From: Hygrophila difformis
Taxonomy: Eukaryota; Streptophyta; Magnoliopsida; Lamiales; Acanthaceae
NCBI GenBank assembly: GCA_030278955.1
Contig: JAOANR010000006.1
Span: forward strand, 29,617,124-29,681,123
DNA length: 64,000 bases
Direction of reading: 5' to 3'
The translations under genes were made by a program, and so were the position numbers. This document shows, one piece after another, positions 21,102-31,879 of the stretch; position 1 is the stretch's first letter, and each line of letters opens with the position of its first letter. Below the pieces are notes generated by a model. That model searched no databases and was not told the origin of the DNA. It worked only from the letters and a program-made list of their open reading frames with translations.

Positions 21102-22598
21102 ATGGCGAACGTTTCCGACCCCGACGCACCTCATTCCGCCACCTCCTCCACCACAAGCTCGCCGTCTGGATCACCCATAGACGCCAACCTATTTCAGTCC
21201 TACCCCCAGTCTTTTATCTTCCAGGTCCCGCTGCTGCTGCAACTTCCGAGCAACCCCCTACTGAAACTGAGCCAGAAACCCAAAATTCTCCTAACCCTAA
21301 CCCTGAAATCACAATTGACCCCTCGATTGTTGATGAAATTGTTAGAGAGATCAATGTTGAGCACAACACTCCACCTCCCCCCCCCCCCCCCCCCGCAAAA
21401 TCAAGGTTTGCATGACATGAGTCAAGAGGAACTTTCTGAGGTTACTGCTCCACAGCAAACTGGAGATCCTACTGCTGTTCAGACCACACCGGAACCACGG
21501 AGGAAATCCACCAGAAAGCGAAAGGAGCCCATTCCTACGCCTACTCCAGCACCGGTAGCCACAACTTCGAAGAAACCACGGAAAGAACCACGACAACCCC
21601 CTGCTGCTTTGAAAGCCGAAGATGCCTATATTCTCAAGTTCTACACTCGAGAAATGAGGGTATTTTCGAAGGAAGTTCTAAAAGCTAAGGAGTTTAAGCC
21701 CAAAGAGATTTTCAAGCACAACCACTACGATGTTCTAGGTTTCTCGGACCACCTGCAGGAAAGACATTTGATTTTTTGGGCTAAGGGTCTCACGCACTAC
21801 TCACCTAGTCATGTTCGCGAGTTCTATGCGAATCTACATCCTGAAATCCTTAATCCACACTCTGCCTGGTTTGGTAAGATTTACATATGCGAAAAATTCC
21901 ATGAACTAACCCCTGCTGTGATTCTCAAGTTGTTGAAGCTGCCACCAAACGACGACATGAGTGACTGTCTTGATCTAATGCCGGAGGACACCCTTACTAC
22001 TGCACTGGCCATTTCTAATCAGAAGGTCAAGAGCTTTGGCCGTAATAAGTTCAGTGTTGTACGACTTACATTGAAGTACTACTGCTTGTACCAGTTCTGT
22101 AGTTCCAACGTCCTTCCGACGATGTATCAGTCTCAAGTCAGCGCTACCATGGGTATACTCGTTCTCTGTGTCGATAAACATATGGGTTTAATCAATTTTG
22201 ACTATTTTCTTCTCAAGCAAATACTAGGATATACCTCTGGGAGAATCAAGAAGACGGCCAATCTACCCTATCCTGGCCTCATCACCGAATTCCTCCTATC
22301 CATTAGTGTGAAAATTAAAGACAAGCATATGGTTGCTCTGAAGGAGTACAAACCACCTCCAAACTTGATGAACATGCATAATGACTTTAAAAATGGCCCT
22401 CTTCTCACCGGCCCTGCCCTTGTACACCAGCTGAAACAACGAATCCTTCGTCAGAACGAGAAGTTGACAACCTGGAGGCAGGAAGCTATGGCTATAAAAA
22501 GGGAGAATCTTAAAATTCTTCATATGCTTCCTTTGTCTTTTGATGCAGCTGACTTGCAGGATGAGGATGAGGATCTTGCTCTTGATGATGAAGAGTGA
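21102..22598 (+). CDS. third ORF of the SIRE-type element (often called env-like), 498 codons
   Basis: Open frame placed 297 bases after the end of pol and 480 bases before the 3' LTR, the position of the 'env-like' ORF in SIRE elements. The first 180 residues are rich in Ser, Pro and Thr with a proline run encoded by a poly-C tract (about 21373-21394) and a basic RRKSTRKRKEP patch that could be a nuclear signal. Residues about 185-440 form a globular, mostly helical region. SAWFGKIYICEKFHELTPAV followed by ILKLLKLP resembles the PF20167-type signature of the 135-1445 ORF. The C-terminus is acidic (DEDEDLALDDEE). I see no signal peptide or convincing membrane anchor, so an envelope role is not supported. 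It remains open although pol is broken. Confidence 0.7.
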   Translation: MANVSDPDAPHSATSSTTSSPSGSPIDANLFQSYPQSFIFQVPLLLQLPSNPLLKLSQKPKILLTLTLKSQLTPRLLMKLLERSMLSTTLHLPPPPPPQNQGLHDMSQEELSEVTAPQQTGDPTAVQTTPEPRRKSTRKRKEPIPTPTPAPVATTSKKPRKEPRQPPAALKAEDAYILKFYTREMRVFSKEVLKAKEFKPKEIFKHNHYDVLGFSDHLQERHLIFWAKGLTHYSPSHVREFYANLHPEILNPHSAWFGKIYICEKFHELTPAVILKLLKLPPNDDMSDCLDLMPEDTLTTALAISNQKVKSFGRNKFSVVRLTLKYYCLYQFCSSNVLPTMYQSQVSATMGILVLCVDKHMGLINFDYFLLKQILGYTSGRIKKTANLPYPGLITEFLLSISVKIKDKHMVALKEYKPPPNLMNMHNDFKNGPLLTGPALVHQLKQRILRQNEKLTTWRQEAMAIKRENLKILHMLPLSFDAADLQDEDEDLALDDEE

Positions 22599-23078
22599 TA
22601 ATCCATCATGGGGGAGTTTTGGTGTTGATGCTGACATTTGCTGAAATCTGACTAATGTTTTATGATGAAGAGTGACCACTGGGTAACGAAATTTCTAAAC
22701 TTTGGATATTTTTGGTATGGTTATTTTTGGACAATATTCTTGGATATTTGATGACTGTTTTGGTTTTTGAACTGATTTGACTGGTTGATTTCTGAAACTT
22801 GATTACTTTTGATTTGATCTATTATTGGTATGTAATAGTTGTTAGGTAATTCTGATGACTGCTGAACTACTCTGCTTTTATTTGCTCTGAAGTTTTTATA
22901 TCTGCACTGTGATTATGCTCTGAATGTTGATGGATGTTGTTTCTGATTCGTTTTGATTATTCTTTGACATCCTATTTGTGAATCACATTTATGATATGAT
23001 CTCTTGTACTCTTGGGACTTAGATAGTTTCAACACCATTTGGTGATGGAATTATCATCTCCATAAGAGTGGGGGAGAT
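22599..23078 (+). other. SIRE-type 3' untranslated region with two purine-rich tracts
   Basis: No ORF of note. A purine-rich tract ATGGGGGAG lies at about 22607-22615, right after the third ORF. The main polypurine tract AGAGTGGGGGAGAT (23065-23078) abuts the 3' LTR. More than one polypurine tract is a described feature of sireviruses. Confidence 0.7.
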
Positions 23079-23923
23079 TGTTGTTATCACTAACGAGCTC
23101 CTGTGCAGATGAAGTAGTTCCATTGTTGTTGAAACTTTGCTAGAACGACCTGAGCAGTTACAGACAGACATATGCGACAGTTATTGAACCTGTGCGCGTG
23201 TCTAACCGACCCAAGAGGATCTAATTCGTGTTTCTGAGTTTATATATATGTGTTTAGATCCTCTGTAAATAGTTTTAGAGTTTTATTGAGTTGTAATTTT
23301 CAATTTTGAGAGATTTTGTGAGTCGGTTACTCTCTAGCTTTTCATAGATTGATTCTTAGAGAGATTAGAAAAACCCTTGATGAGATTTCTGCACTTTTAG
23401 AAGATCTTTCATTTGTTCATCAAGGTCTGCGCTGAATTGGCTTCGACGGATTCATCTTGTTGAAGAAACCCGTTTCTACATTTTTGTGTTGCAAAGTCGT
23501 CTTGGCGAAGAGGCTTTGAAGGAATCTGAAGGAGATGATTCAGGATATCTGCTACACCTGATTTCCAAGACTTGAAGATCAAAACAATCGGAGGTTACCT
23601 GTTTGGCCTGACTGTCCGAGGATCGGTGTTGTGGGGGAGTCCAGACAACGATCAATCTGCAGATTGTAAGTCGTGTGAGATAGAGTCAGTTCCTTGATTG
23701 TTTGATTGTTTTAGTCTTAGTTTTCTTGAGTGATAGTATTAGAGCGTGGATTGGAATCCCCCAGACGTAGATCCGTTGGATCGAACTGGGTTACCAAATT
23801 TGTGTGTCATTACTTTCCGCTGCATTACACTTTCTGCACACGCACACTATCGTTCACAAGTCGTTTTAACTACCGCTCGACTACGCACTTAACACAAGAT
23901 TTCAGTAATATCTGGGACCAACA
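23079..23923 (+). repeat. 3' LTR of the SIRE-type Copia element
   Basis: Same length as 14972-15816 and about 97% identical by eye, ending GGGACCAACA. Followed by GTTTC (23924-23928), one base off the GTTTT that precedes the 5' LTR. Confidence 0.93.
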
Positions 23924-23928
23924 GTTTC

Positions 23929-24179
23929 ACTCACTCTCTTATACTTCATCATTTGCTGATAAGAAATGTTGGGAATTTCAGTTTAGTTCGACTTTTGTAA
24001 TAATTGAAGGCCTTTCATGGACTTTTAATGTTTTTTTTAAAGGATCGGATAAGAGGATAATTTTTGAAGAAATCCACCCAAGCTTGACGGTTTAGGGTAG
24101 AAGAATCATTTAAGTTTATAAGTTTGTATTATCCGTAGAGGTTTATGGGGGATAAAACCCATGTCCCACATCAGGTGGA
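23929..24179. other. flanking DNA, no gene seen
   Basis: About 250 bases of mixed DNA between the SIRE-type element and the AGGCCTA-rich repeat. No supportable feature. Confidence 0.5.
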
Positions 24180-24745
24180 AATAGGCTAGGCTGGGCTAGA
24201 TTTAGGCTTGAAGGGCCTAGGCCTGCGTCAAATTTTTAAGGCCCGAGTCTGACCTATTACCTTTGATAGATCTATCTGATAGGCCTCTATTTAAATAAAT
24301 AGGCCGATTTTTAAGTCTTTTAAAAGCCTAATTAAGCCTATTTTGAATTAAGTTAAAATTCTTTTATATAAATTGGATGTAATCATAAGATTTGGAAGAC
24401 ATAAATTTGAACATTTGGGCAAGTCGTCATCCACAATTATTTATATATGGGAAAAACTTATAAATATTTTAAAAACATATACAAGATCAAATTAATAATT
24501 ACTTCTACATAGAATAGTAATAATAATACCACATAAAACATAAACAGACTAATAATAATGATAAATAGGCCGACCTGTTAGGCCTAATAGGCTTTTTATA
24601 AAGCCTGAGCCTAGCCTGTTAGGCCTAATAGGCTTTTAGCTAAATAGGCTCTCAAACTAGCCTGAGTCTAGCCTGTTTATAAAAGAAGTCTGGTCTGGTC
24701 TGGCATTTAGTAGGCCAGACCATAGGCCCCTGTCCGGTAGCGGGT
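24180..24745. repeat. AGGCCTA/TAGGCCT-rich dispersed repeat, hAT-like MITE candidate
   Basis: Repeated AATAGGC, AGGCCTAATAGGC and TAGCCTG motifs occur at both ends in opposing orientations (24184-24330 and 24565-24740), with an AT-rich middle. This matches a repeat style widespread in plants that I associate with non-autonomous hAT elements. I could not find clean termini or an 8-bp duplication, so the class is provisional. Confidence 0.45.
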
Positions 24746-24989
24746 AGCCTAATGACGTGGAAGTCCGGATCAACCCGATTAAAAATTCGAACCCGAATTT
24801 ATTTGGGCTCGAATTAATTAAATTGAGAAATGCATGCATTGGCCCAATTGGCGATCTGGGCCAATTTGGAATACTGGAAGAATTGATTATGAATTCGCCC
24901 GGTTCAATAACTTCATTTTCAGCCCAATTGAGGATGTCTCGGCCCATCCATTTCCATTTTGATTTTGTCCAAGTCAATTTAAGTTCTGG

Positions 24990-25699
24990 TGGGCCCCACA
25001 TCCAATGGAGTCACCTTCTCCAATTCGGGTATAGCAACAGCAAATATGTGAGTGAGGATTCCACTGCCTGTCGATCGTCCGGCCACACACGACATCATCC
25101 TCTCGCCGGCGACCTTCAGCCGTCCTCCAACCTCGTCTTAACCAGCTCATATCCGTCGGAGGCTCACCGCCGCGGCTGTACCGCGCTCATCATTGGCTCC
25201 GGCATGCCACACCTCCATCTTCATCGTCCAAGCGAAGCTCCGGCCAGCAAGTCACAATCTCCAATCATCCTCTCCGGACATTCCCGCCGTCAACTTATTG
25301 CGAGTAGAAGACCCTCATCGCCATCATCATCGCCTTCTTCCATCACTGTCTTCTCAATGGAACTCCCGGCCATCCTACTCATCATTCCCGGAAGCCCTCA
25401 CCGTCACCATCTCCAAGTCTCCGGCCAAGAATTGTCGAGGAAACCCTCAAATTATCGTCCGGCTGCCATCACTCATCTTCTCCAAAGCTCGGGAAGTCAT
25501 TCCGTTATTCAATCTTCAATTCCGGCGAACCTCCGAAAGCCGCAACTACTCCGAAGAACAAAACCCCGTTTCGCCGCCGCAAACGTCCATACCGGCTGTT
25601 CCATTCGCCGGCCGAGCTTCTGCTCATCTCTCCCGTCCAACAGCATCGTCGGAGCCTCAACCCTATTCCCAAAATCCAAGCCGGACCCGAGGACCATGT
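24990..25699. other. GC-rich segment of unknown nature, left part
   Basis: C-rich sequence with many TCCGGC, CCGTC and CATCATC runs. A 339-codon frame crosses it on the plus strand (24757-25776) and long frames also exist in other phases, so openness reflects composition; I recognise no protein. It was continuous with 30838-31300 before the Tnt1-type element inserted. It could be an old LTR or leader of another retroelement. Confidence 0.4.
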
Positions 25700-26134
25700 T
25701 GTTAGGTGGTGCATTATGGGTAGATTTGTTAGATGAAGATGGACCGGTAGATGAGCTTGTTAGGTGGTGCACATGATTGTTAGATGGGCAGGCAAAAATT
25801 GCCTGTAAAAGGCATTGCTAGGCATTCATTTCATACACACCACAAGAGAGAAAATTGAGAGTTTTAGCTTAGAGAGTTCTATACTCTTAAGCTTGTGTTT
25901 TGTAGGTTTTTCTTTTGTGAGGAGTCATTTGTTGAGTGGTTTTGTGGGTAAGGCAAATATTGTCCAAACCCTTTTGTAATATTTGCCTCTCATAGTGAAA
26001 ATTTGTTTCTCCTTTTGCCCGTGGATGTAGGTCAGTTTGACCGAACCACGTAAATTCTCTGTGTTTGTTTATTTTGCTGCATTTGGCTAATTTGGGTTAC
26101 AATTAGTTTTGTTTTTGGGCCTATTTCCGCAACA
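25700..26134 (+). repeat. 5' LTR of the Tnt1/Tork-type element
   Basis: Starts TGTTAGGTGGTGCATTATGG and ends TTTCCGCAACA. At about 25801 it reads CCTGTAAAAGGC where the 3' LTR has the TATA-box-like CCTATAAAAGGC. Confidence 0.93.
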
Positions 26135-26137
26135 AAC

Positions 26138-26150
26138 TGGTATCAGAGCC
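26138..26150 (+). promoter_or_regulatory. primer binding site, initiator Met-tRNA type
   Basis: TGGTATCAGAGCC three bases after the 5' LTR. Confidence 0.9.
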
Positions 26151-26237
26151 CTGATTGCGTAGTATGCTCTGTGGTCGCAGTTAATCTGATCTTCCACATC
26201 AGAAACGCATCTCGGTTAAGCTACTCTTTTGTGAGAT

Positions 26238-29200
26238 TTGTTTGTGCCTCTTCTTAGCAAAATGTCGGCCATAAATATTAAGGTTGACAAGTTCACGGGG
26301 AGGAATAGTTTTAGCCTTTGGCAAATCAAAATGCGGGCTTTGTTAAAACAACAAGGTCTGTGGGCTCCATTGAAGGAAAAGGTAGATCCAGATAATGCTG
26401 AGATGGTGAGCCTGGAGGAGAAGGCTCATTCAACCATCTTACTGTGCTTGGCAGATGATGTCATTATCGAAGTTGCGACGGAAACAAAGGCGTCTGGTTT
26501 GTGGTTAAAACTAGAAAGTCTTTACATGACTAAGTCTTTAACCAACAAGTTGCTATTAAAGCAACGTTTGTTCAGCCTACGGATGCAGGAAGGTACATCT
26601 CTTCGAGACCATCTCGATAGATTAAACACTATTTTGCTGGAGTTGCGTAATATTGATGTGACTATCGAGGATGAAGATGCCGCATTAATATTATTAGTAT
26701 CTTTACCACTATCATTTGAAAATTTTGTACAGTCATTTATAGTTGGTAAAGATACTGTCAGTTTAGAAGATGTACGTGCTGCTCTGCATAGTAGGGAATT
26801 GCGCCATAAGGCATCTTCGAGTAATGTAGATGATCAGGCAGCTGGGCTCGTTGTTAGCAGCGACAAGGGACATGGAAAATTTGTAAAACAAAAGAAGAAA
26901 AAGTCTTTTGTTAAAGGTCCCAAGCCAGGTGATGTCTGCAATTATTGTAAAGAGAAAGGACATTGGAAGACCCAGTGTCCCAGGATGATGAAGAAGCAAT
27001 AACAGGGAACACAACAGGAGTCTGTCTCTGTTGCGGTCAACGGCGATACAGATCCAGAGGATCATTTGGCTTTGGTCACAAGCGTGCAACCATCGCAAGA
27101 TGATGCATGGGTTCTTGATTCAGGAGCATCATACCACATGTGTCCTAACAAAGAGTGGTTTTCGAGCTACGAACCAGTTGATGGAGGAAATGTTTTTATG
27201 GCAAATGATTCTGTCTGTAAGACAGCTGGGATTGGTTCTATCAAGCTTAGAACACATGCCGGTGAAATTGCAACTCTGCACGATGTCAGACATGTTCCGA
27301 AGCTGAAGAAGAATCTGATATCCTTAAGAGTCCTTGACAATAAGGGTTTCAGATACGAAGGGGAGCATGAAGAACTCTACATCATGAAGGGATCGTCCGT
27401 GGTCTTGAAAGGAGTCTTGCATGGATCTCTGTATGTTGTGCAGGGATCTACTGTAGTAGATTCTATAGCTGATGTTGCTGATACTTTTGATATGTCTAAG
27501 CTATGGCATATTAGACTTGGGCATATGAGTCAGAGGGGAATGCAGATCCTGTCAAGTCGTGGTCTTCTTGAAGGTCACAAGTTAGCTGAGTTCGGGTTCT
27601 GTGAGCACTGCACATTTGGTAAATTACATCGTACCAAATTTGGAAAGGCAACTCACAGAACAAAGTCGACGTTGGATTACATTCATTATGACTGTTGGGG
27701 TCCTTCACGAGTTGAGTCGCTTGGGGGCAGCAGATACTTCTTATCCATTATCGATGATTATTCAAGGATGACTTGGGTAATCATGATGAAGGAAAAGGGC
27801 GAAGCTTTCTTGAGATTCAAGCAGTGGAAGGCATTGGTAGAGAACCAGACCAACAAAAAGATTAAAAGGCTTCGAACTGATAATGGTTTGGAATTCTGTT
27901 CGAGGGAATTTAATGAGTTCTGCAAGAACAATGGAATTGCACGGCATCACACAGTCAGGAACACTCCACAGCAAAATGGAGTGGCAGAGCGTATGAATCA
28001 GACGCTTTTGGAGAGGGCACGCTGCATGCTCTCAAATTCTGGATTGCCAAGGAGCTTTTGGGCAGAAGCAGTTAACACTGCTTGCTTTCTGATCAATTGG
28101 GGACCTCATACTGGAATTGATTGTCAGATTCCTTATGAGGTTTGGTCGGGTAATTCCTATGATTACTCGAATTTGAAGTCTTTTGGATGTGCGGCTTATT
28201 ATCACGTAAGCGAGGGAAAACTGGAGCCCAGAGCAAAGAAGGGCGTTTTTGTAGGATATGGAGATGGAGTTAAGGGATTCAGAATTTGGTCACCTTCTGA
28301 GAAAAGAGTTATCTTGAGCAGAAGTGTGGTGTTTGACGAGAATTCTATCCTCAGTATGCCTACGAAGGTGGTGAATGTCTCAGAAAATTCGGGTGCTGAC
28401 AGTAAGGTGGAGCTTCAACTTTCACCTGATGATTCAGATGAACAACGAGAGCTTGAGCAAGAGCAGGAAGTGCACTTGGATTCAAATCAATCAACCGAAG
28501 TTGAGCCACCTGAAATCAACCGACCATCGAGTTCAGCTGATGTGCAGAAGCAAGGAATTGCTTATGATCGTGCTAGAAGGGTGGGTGTCCAACCTCCTAG
28601 CAGATATCGAGATTTTGTCTGCTATGCTCTACAAACAGCTGAAGATTTGAATTATTCTGAGCCCTCCACTTACAAAGAAGCCGTATCATGTGGCGAGTCT
28701 GTACAGTGGCTTGCTGCAATGGGAGATGAAATGGAGTCGTTACATAAGAACGACATTTGGGAGCTAGTCAAACAACCACCTGAAAGGAAGATTGTTACTT
28801 GCAAATGGATCTTCAAAAGAAAGGAAGGTGTTTCACCAGCTGAGGGCGTACGATACAAGGCCCGACTAGTTGCTAGAGGATTTTCTCAGAGGGAAGGAGT
28901 TGATTACAACGAGATTTTCTCACCTGTGGTCAGACACACTTCCATTCGTGTCCTGTTGACTATGGTAGCGCATTAGGATCTGGAGCTCGAACAACTAGAT
29001 GTGAAGACAGCCTTTCTTCATGGGGAATTGGAGGAGGAGATCTATATGTCTCAGCCTGAAGGTTTTCTTGTACCAGGAAAAGAAAACCATGTTTGCAAAT
29101 TAAAGAGACCATTATATGGTCTAAAGCAATCTCCGAGGCAGTGGTACAAGCGATTTGATAGCTATATGGTTGAGCTTGACTACAACAGAAGTCCATATGA

Positions 29201-30215
29201 TTGTTGTGTATATCACAACAAGTTAGAAGATGGTTCGAACATCTACTTGCTTCTGTATGTAGATGACATGCTCATTGCTGCACGGAACAAGGCCGATATT
29301 CAGAAATTGAAAGGTCTACTGAGTGCAGAGTTCGACATGAAGGATTTGGGTGCAGCGAAGAAAATTCTGGGGATGGAGATCTATCGAGATAGAGATCAGA
29401 AGAAGCTTTTCTTGTCACAGAAAAGCTACATCCAGAAGGTTCTGTCAAAGCTTGGAATGTCTTCGGCGAAACCTTTGAATACTCCATGTGCTACTAATAC
29501 ACAACCCTCAGCTACCTTTGCACCTAAATCTGAAGCTAAGAAGGAGTATATGGCAAAGGTTCCATATTCTAGTGCAGTGGGCAGCTTGATGTATGCCATG
29601 GTGTGCACTAGACCTGATTTGGCACAAGCAGTCAGCGTGGTTAGCCGATTCATGGCGAACCCAGGAAAAGAGCATTGGCTTGCTGTGAAGCGAATTTTTC
29701 GCTACTTGAGAGGTACATCTGATGTTGGTCTCATCTATGGAGGCGACTTGCAGTGTTCGGTGGTTGGGTATTCTGACTCTGATTATGCTGGAGATGTGGA
29801 TAGCAGGAGATCAATGACTGGTTATATTTTCACTCTTGGAGGTTCTGTCGTTAGTTGGAAAGCAACTTTGCAGGCTACGGTGACACTGTCTACTACGGAG
29901 GCAGAATACATGGCGTTGACAGAGGCTGCCAAAGAGGGAATTTGGTTAAAAGGACTAGTTAGCGATCTTGGTCTACATCAAGATCAAGCAGTTGTGTTTT
30001 GTGATAATCTCAGTGCAATATGTTTGGCTAAGGATCATGTTCATCATGAGAGAACCAAACACATTGATGTGAGATATCATTTTCTGAGATCAGAATCGAG
30101 GATCAAAGTGCAGAAGATTGCCACGGCAAATAATCCTGCAGATATGTTCACTAAACCTGTACCTCATAGCAAGTTTCGACATTGCTTGGACTTGCTAAAT
30201 ATTTTGAGCTGTTGA
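26238..30215 (+). pseudogene. Tnt1/Tork-type gag-pol polyprotein with two in-frame stops
   Basis: One reading frame throughout. Gag covers 26238-27002, starting near MSAINIKVDKFTGRNSFSLW, with the CCHC knuckle CNYCKEKGHWKTQC. The protease has WVLDSGASYHMCPNKEW (about 27105). GAG-pre-integrase has LWHIRLGHMSQRG. Integrase has IIDDYSRMTWV, LRTDNGLEFCS and PQQNGVAERMNQTL. Reverse transcriptase has [28 protein letters not shown] and the catalytic [11 protein letters not shown] (about 29255). RNase H has [27 protein letters not shown] and [13 protein letters not shown]. Stops at 27000-27002, between gag and protease, and at 28974-28976, within reverse transcriptase, inactivate this copy. All catalytic motifs I can see are conserved. 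Confidence 0.9.
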
Positions 30216-30384
30216 TTGCCTCTTTGAAGCATTTTGTTTTCCCATGGTGGGAAATTTGGAGGCAAAAGAAGAGTTGGAGTACCGTTTGGCACATCCGTGT
30301 GAATGGTTTGGGTACATTTGTTTTCAGGAAGGTTTGAGATCAAGGTGGAGTTTGCTCATCATTCGACTTTCATTAATATGCACC

Positions 30385-30395
30385 AAGGTGGAGAT
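30385..30395 (+). promoter_or_regulatory. polypurine tract of the Tnt1/Tork-type element
   Basis: AAGGTGGAGAT directly before the 3' LTR, the expected site for plus-strand priming. Confidence 0.75.
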
Positions 30396-30396
30396 T

Positions 30397-30832
30397 TGTT
30401 AGGTGGTGCATTATGGGTAGATTTGTTAGATGAAGATGGACTTGTAGATGAGCTTGTTAGGTGGTGCACATGATTGTTAGATGGGAAGGCAAAAATTGCC
30501 TATAAAAGGCATTGCTAGGCATTCATTTCATACACACCACAAGAGAGAAAATTGAGAGTTTTAGCTTAGAGAGTTCTATACTCTTAAGCTTGTGTTTTGT
30601 AGGTTTTTCTTTTATGATGAGTCATTTGTTGAGTGGTTTTGTGGGTAAGGCAAATACTGTCCAAACCCTTTTGTAATATTTGCCTCTCATAGTGAAAATT
30701 TGTTTCTCCTTTTGCCCGTGGATGTAGGTCAGTTTGACCGAACCACGTAAATTCTTTGTGTTTGTTTATTTTGCTGCATTTGGCTAATTTGGGTTTCCAA
30801 TTGGTTTTGTTTTTGGGCCTATTTCCGCAACA
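30397..30832 (+). repeat. 3' LTR of the Tnt1/Tork-type element
   Basis: About 97-98% identical to 25700-26134, with TATA-like CCTATAAAAGGC near 30500. Followed by the TSD CATGT. Confidence 0.93.
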
Positions 30833-30837
30833 CATGT

Positions 30838-31300
30838 CGCAAGCTACTCGGGCCCCAGGACTCCTGTCGCCAGCCTTTGGTTGTGTCGCAAGCCGTGCCT
30901 CCATCCTGTCGCCAACCTCTAGAAGCTTCACGACACAAACGGGCTCTCACGACTAGAAAACCCTCTTTTGCCAAATTGAGCTCATGGAAAGGGAGGTCCA
31001 GGGACTTGCGGTCCCGCAGTCTAAGAATGTTTAATCTCCTCCTTCCGGACCTGTGCTCCCGTGCCTCCCTATGCAAGACCCCGAAGTGCATTTCCTCAAT
31101 TTGTTCCCTGTCGCAAGCCACATTTTTGAGTCTCACGACACACTTGCTTGGCGACAGGATCCTCATATTTCAACACTCGTTTAATTATTGTAATGGGTTG
31201 ATTAAAGTTTCTAATTATTTGTTTAGTTTTGCTAATTATGTAATTAGAGTTTTGCCTATATATATGGGCTCCCCTACTCTTGACACTCATCTTTTGTTTA
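30838..31300. other. GC-rich segment of unknown nature, right part
   Basis: Continues the segment cut by the Tnt1-type element. It carries a recurring TGTCGC(A/C)AGCC-like word (about 30836, 30864, 30882, 30907, 31107). It then turns AT-rich with a TATATATATGGGC near 31257. No protein is recognised; it may be part of an LTR or leader of an older element. Confidence 0.4.
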
Positions 31301-31879
31301 TTTGAAATGAGAACATATCTCTTATCTATTTCAAAAGATCACATTGTGTCCAACCTAGGTTGGAACAATACCCTTTGAGTGTTTATTGGGAAACCCTCAC
31401 CATTTTGGAATTGAAGCATCCAAAAATGGTCACTAATCAAGTTATAGGATGGTTAGCTTGAGTTGAGGACAAGGTCTTCATACCTTGTTTAGCTTCTCCT
31501 TACCCCCTTTAATTGTGATTGCTTCCCTATCATTTTATTTTCCTTTGTTCTTCATTTTTTCTTCCCCATTTGGCACCAAGTGCCATTTGGTAATATTAAT
31601 CCTCTTGTTTTACAAGTCGATATCAACTTCGATTCCGGGTTGTTTCATGACACCTGGCCTATTCTCACCCCTACTCACATCGAAAGAACAGGAAAATAGA
31701 ACCCTAAATATAAGAGTACACTTAACTTTATTAATATGAGGCATTTTGGGAAGTGTCCAAAGTCAAAACCGCGAGGGTTTTTGGATTCGTCTAACTATAT
31801 ATAGTCTTTTTTTTAAGAATATTAAAATTTTATTAACTTTTATTTATATACAATTTGAATTATTAATAGTTAAAATCAA
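31301..31879. other. intergenic DNA, nothing recognised
   Basis: Mixed AT-rich sequence with pyrimidine-rich tracts. No ORF, repeat boundary or RNA gene that I can support. Confidence 0.5.

Larger units (their letters stand above)
14972..23923 (+). mobile_element. SIRE/Maximus-type Copia retrotransposon with an extra ORF, defective
   Basis: Two 845-bp LTRs (14972-15816, 23079-23923), near-duplicate flanks GTTTT and GTTTC, a Met-tRNA-type PBS, and Copia-ordered gag-pol. It has the marks of the SIRE/Maximus lineage: a long gag with a central coiled coil and two zinc knuckles, and an additional ORF between RNase H and the 3' LTR. Pol frames share phase 0 but are cut by stops at 18180, 19053 and 19149; gag is frameshifted near 16560. 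About 28 LTR differences by eye (3.3%) make it the oldest full element here. It inserted about 140 bases right of the split Mutator-type MITE. Confidence 0.9.
25700..30832 (+). mobile_element. Tnt1/Tork-type Copia retrotransposon, nearly intact
   Basis: LTRs 25700-26134 and 30397-30832, perfect target duplication CATGT (25695-25699 and 30833-30837), a Met-tRNA-type PBS and a single gag-pol frame of about 1326 codons. The frame is broken only by TAA at 27000-27002 and TAG at 28974-28976. Domain order is gag, CCHC knuckle, protease, integrase, reverse transcriptase, RNase H. LTRs differ at about 10 positions by eye. It is inserted in the GC-rich segment 24990-31300. Confidence 0.94.

Noticed and set aside
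24757..25776. A 339-codon plus-strand frame
   Set aside because: It crosses from a GC-rich segment into the 5' LTR of the Tnt1-type element, overlaps other long frames and has no recognisable domain; openness is due to composition.
30836..31660. A second solo LTR beginning TGTCGCAAGC
   Set aside because: I tested an end at TTTCATGACA near 31649 but the flanking five bases do not match, so no LTR can be claimed.
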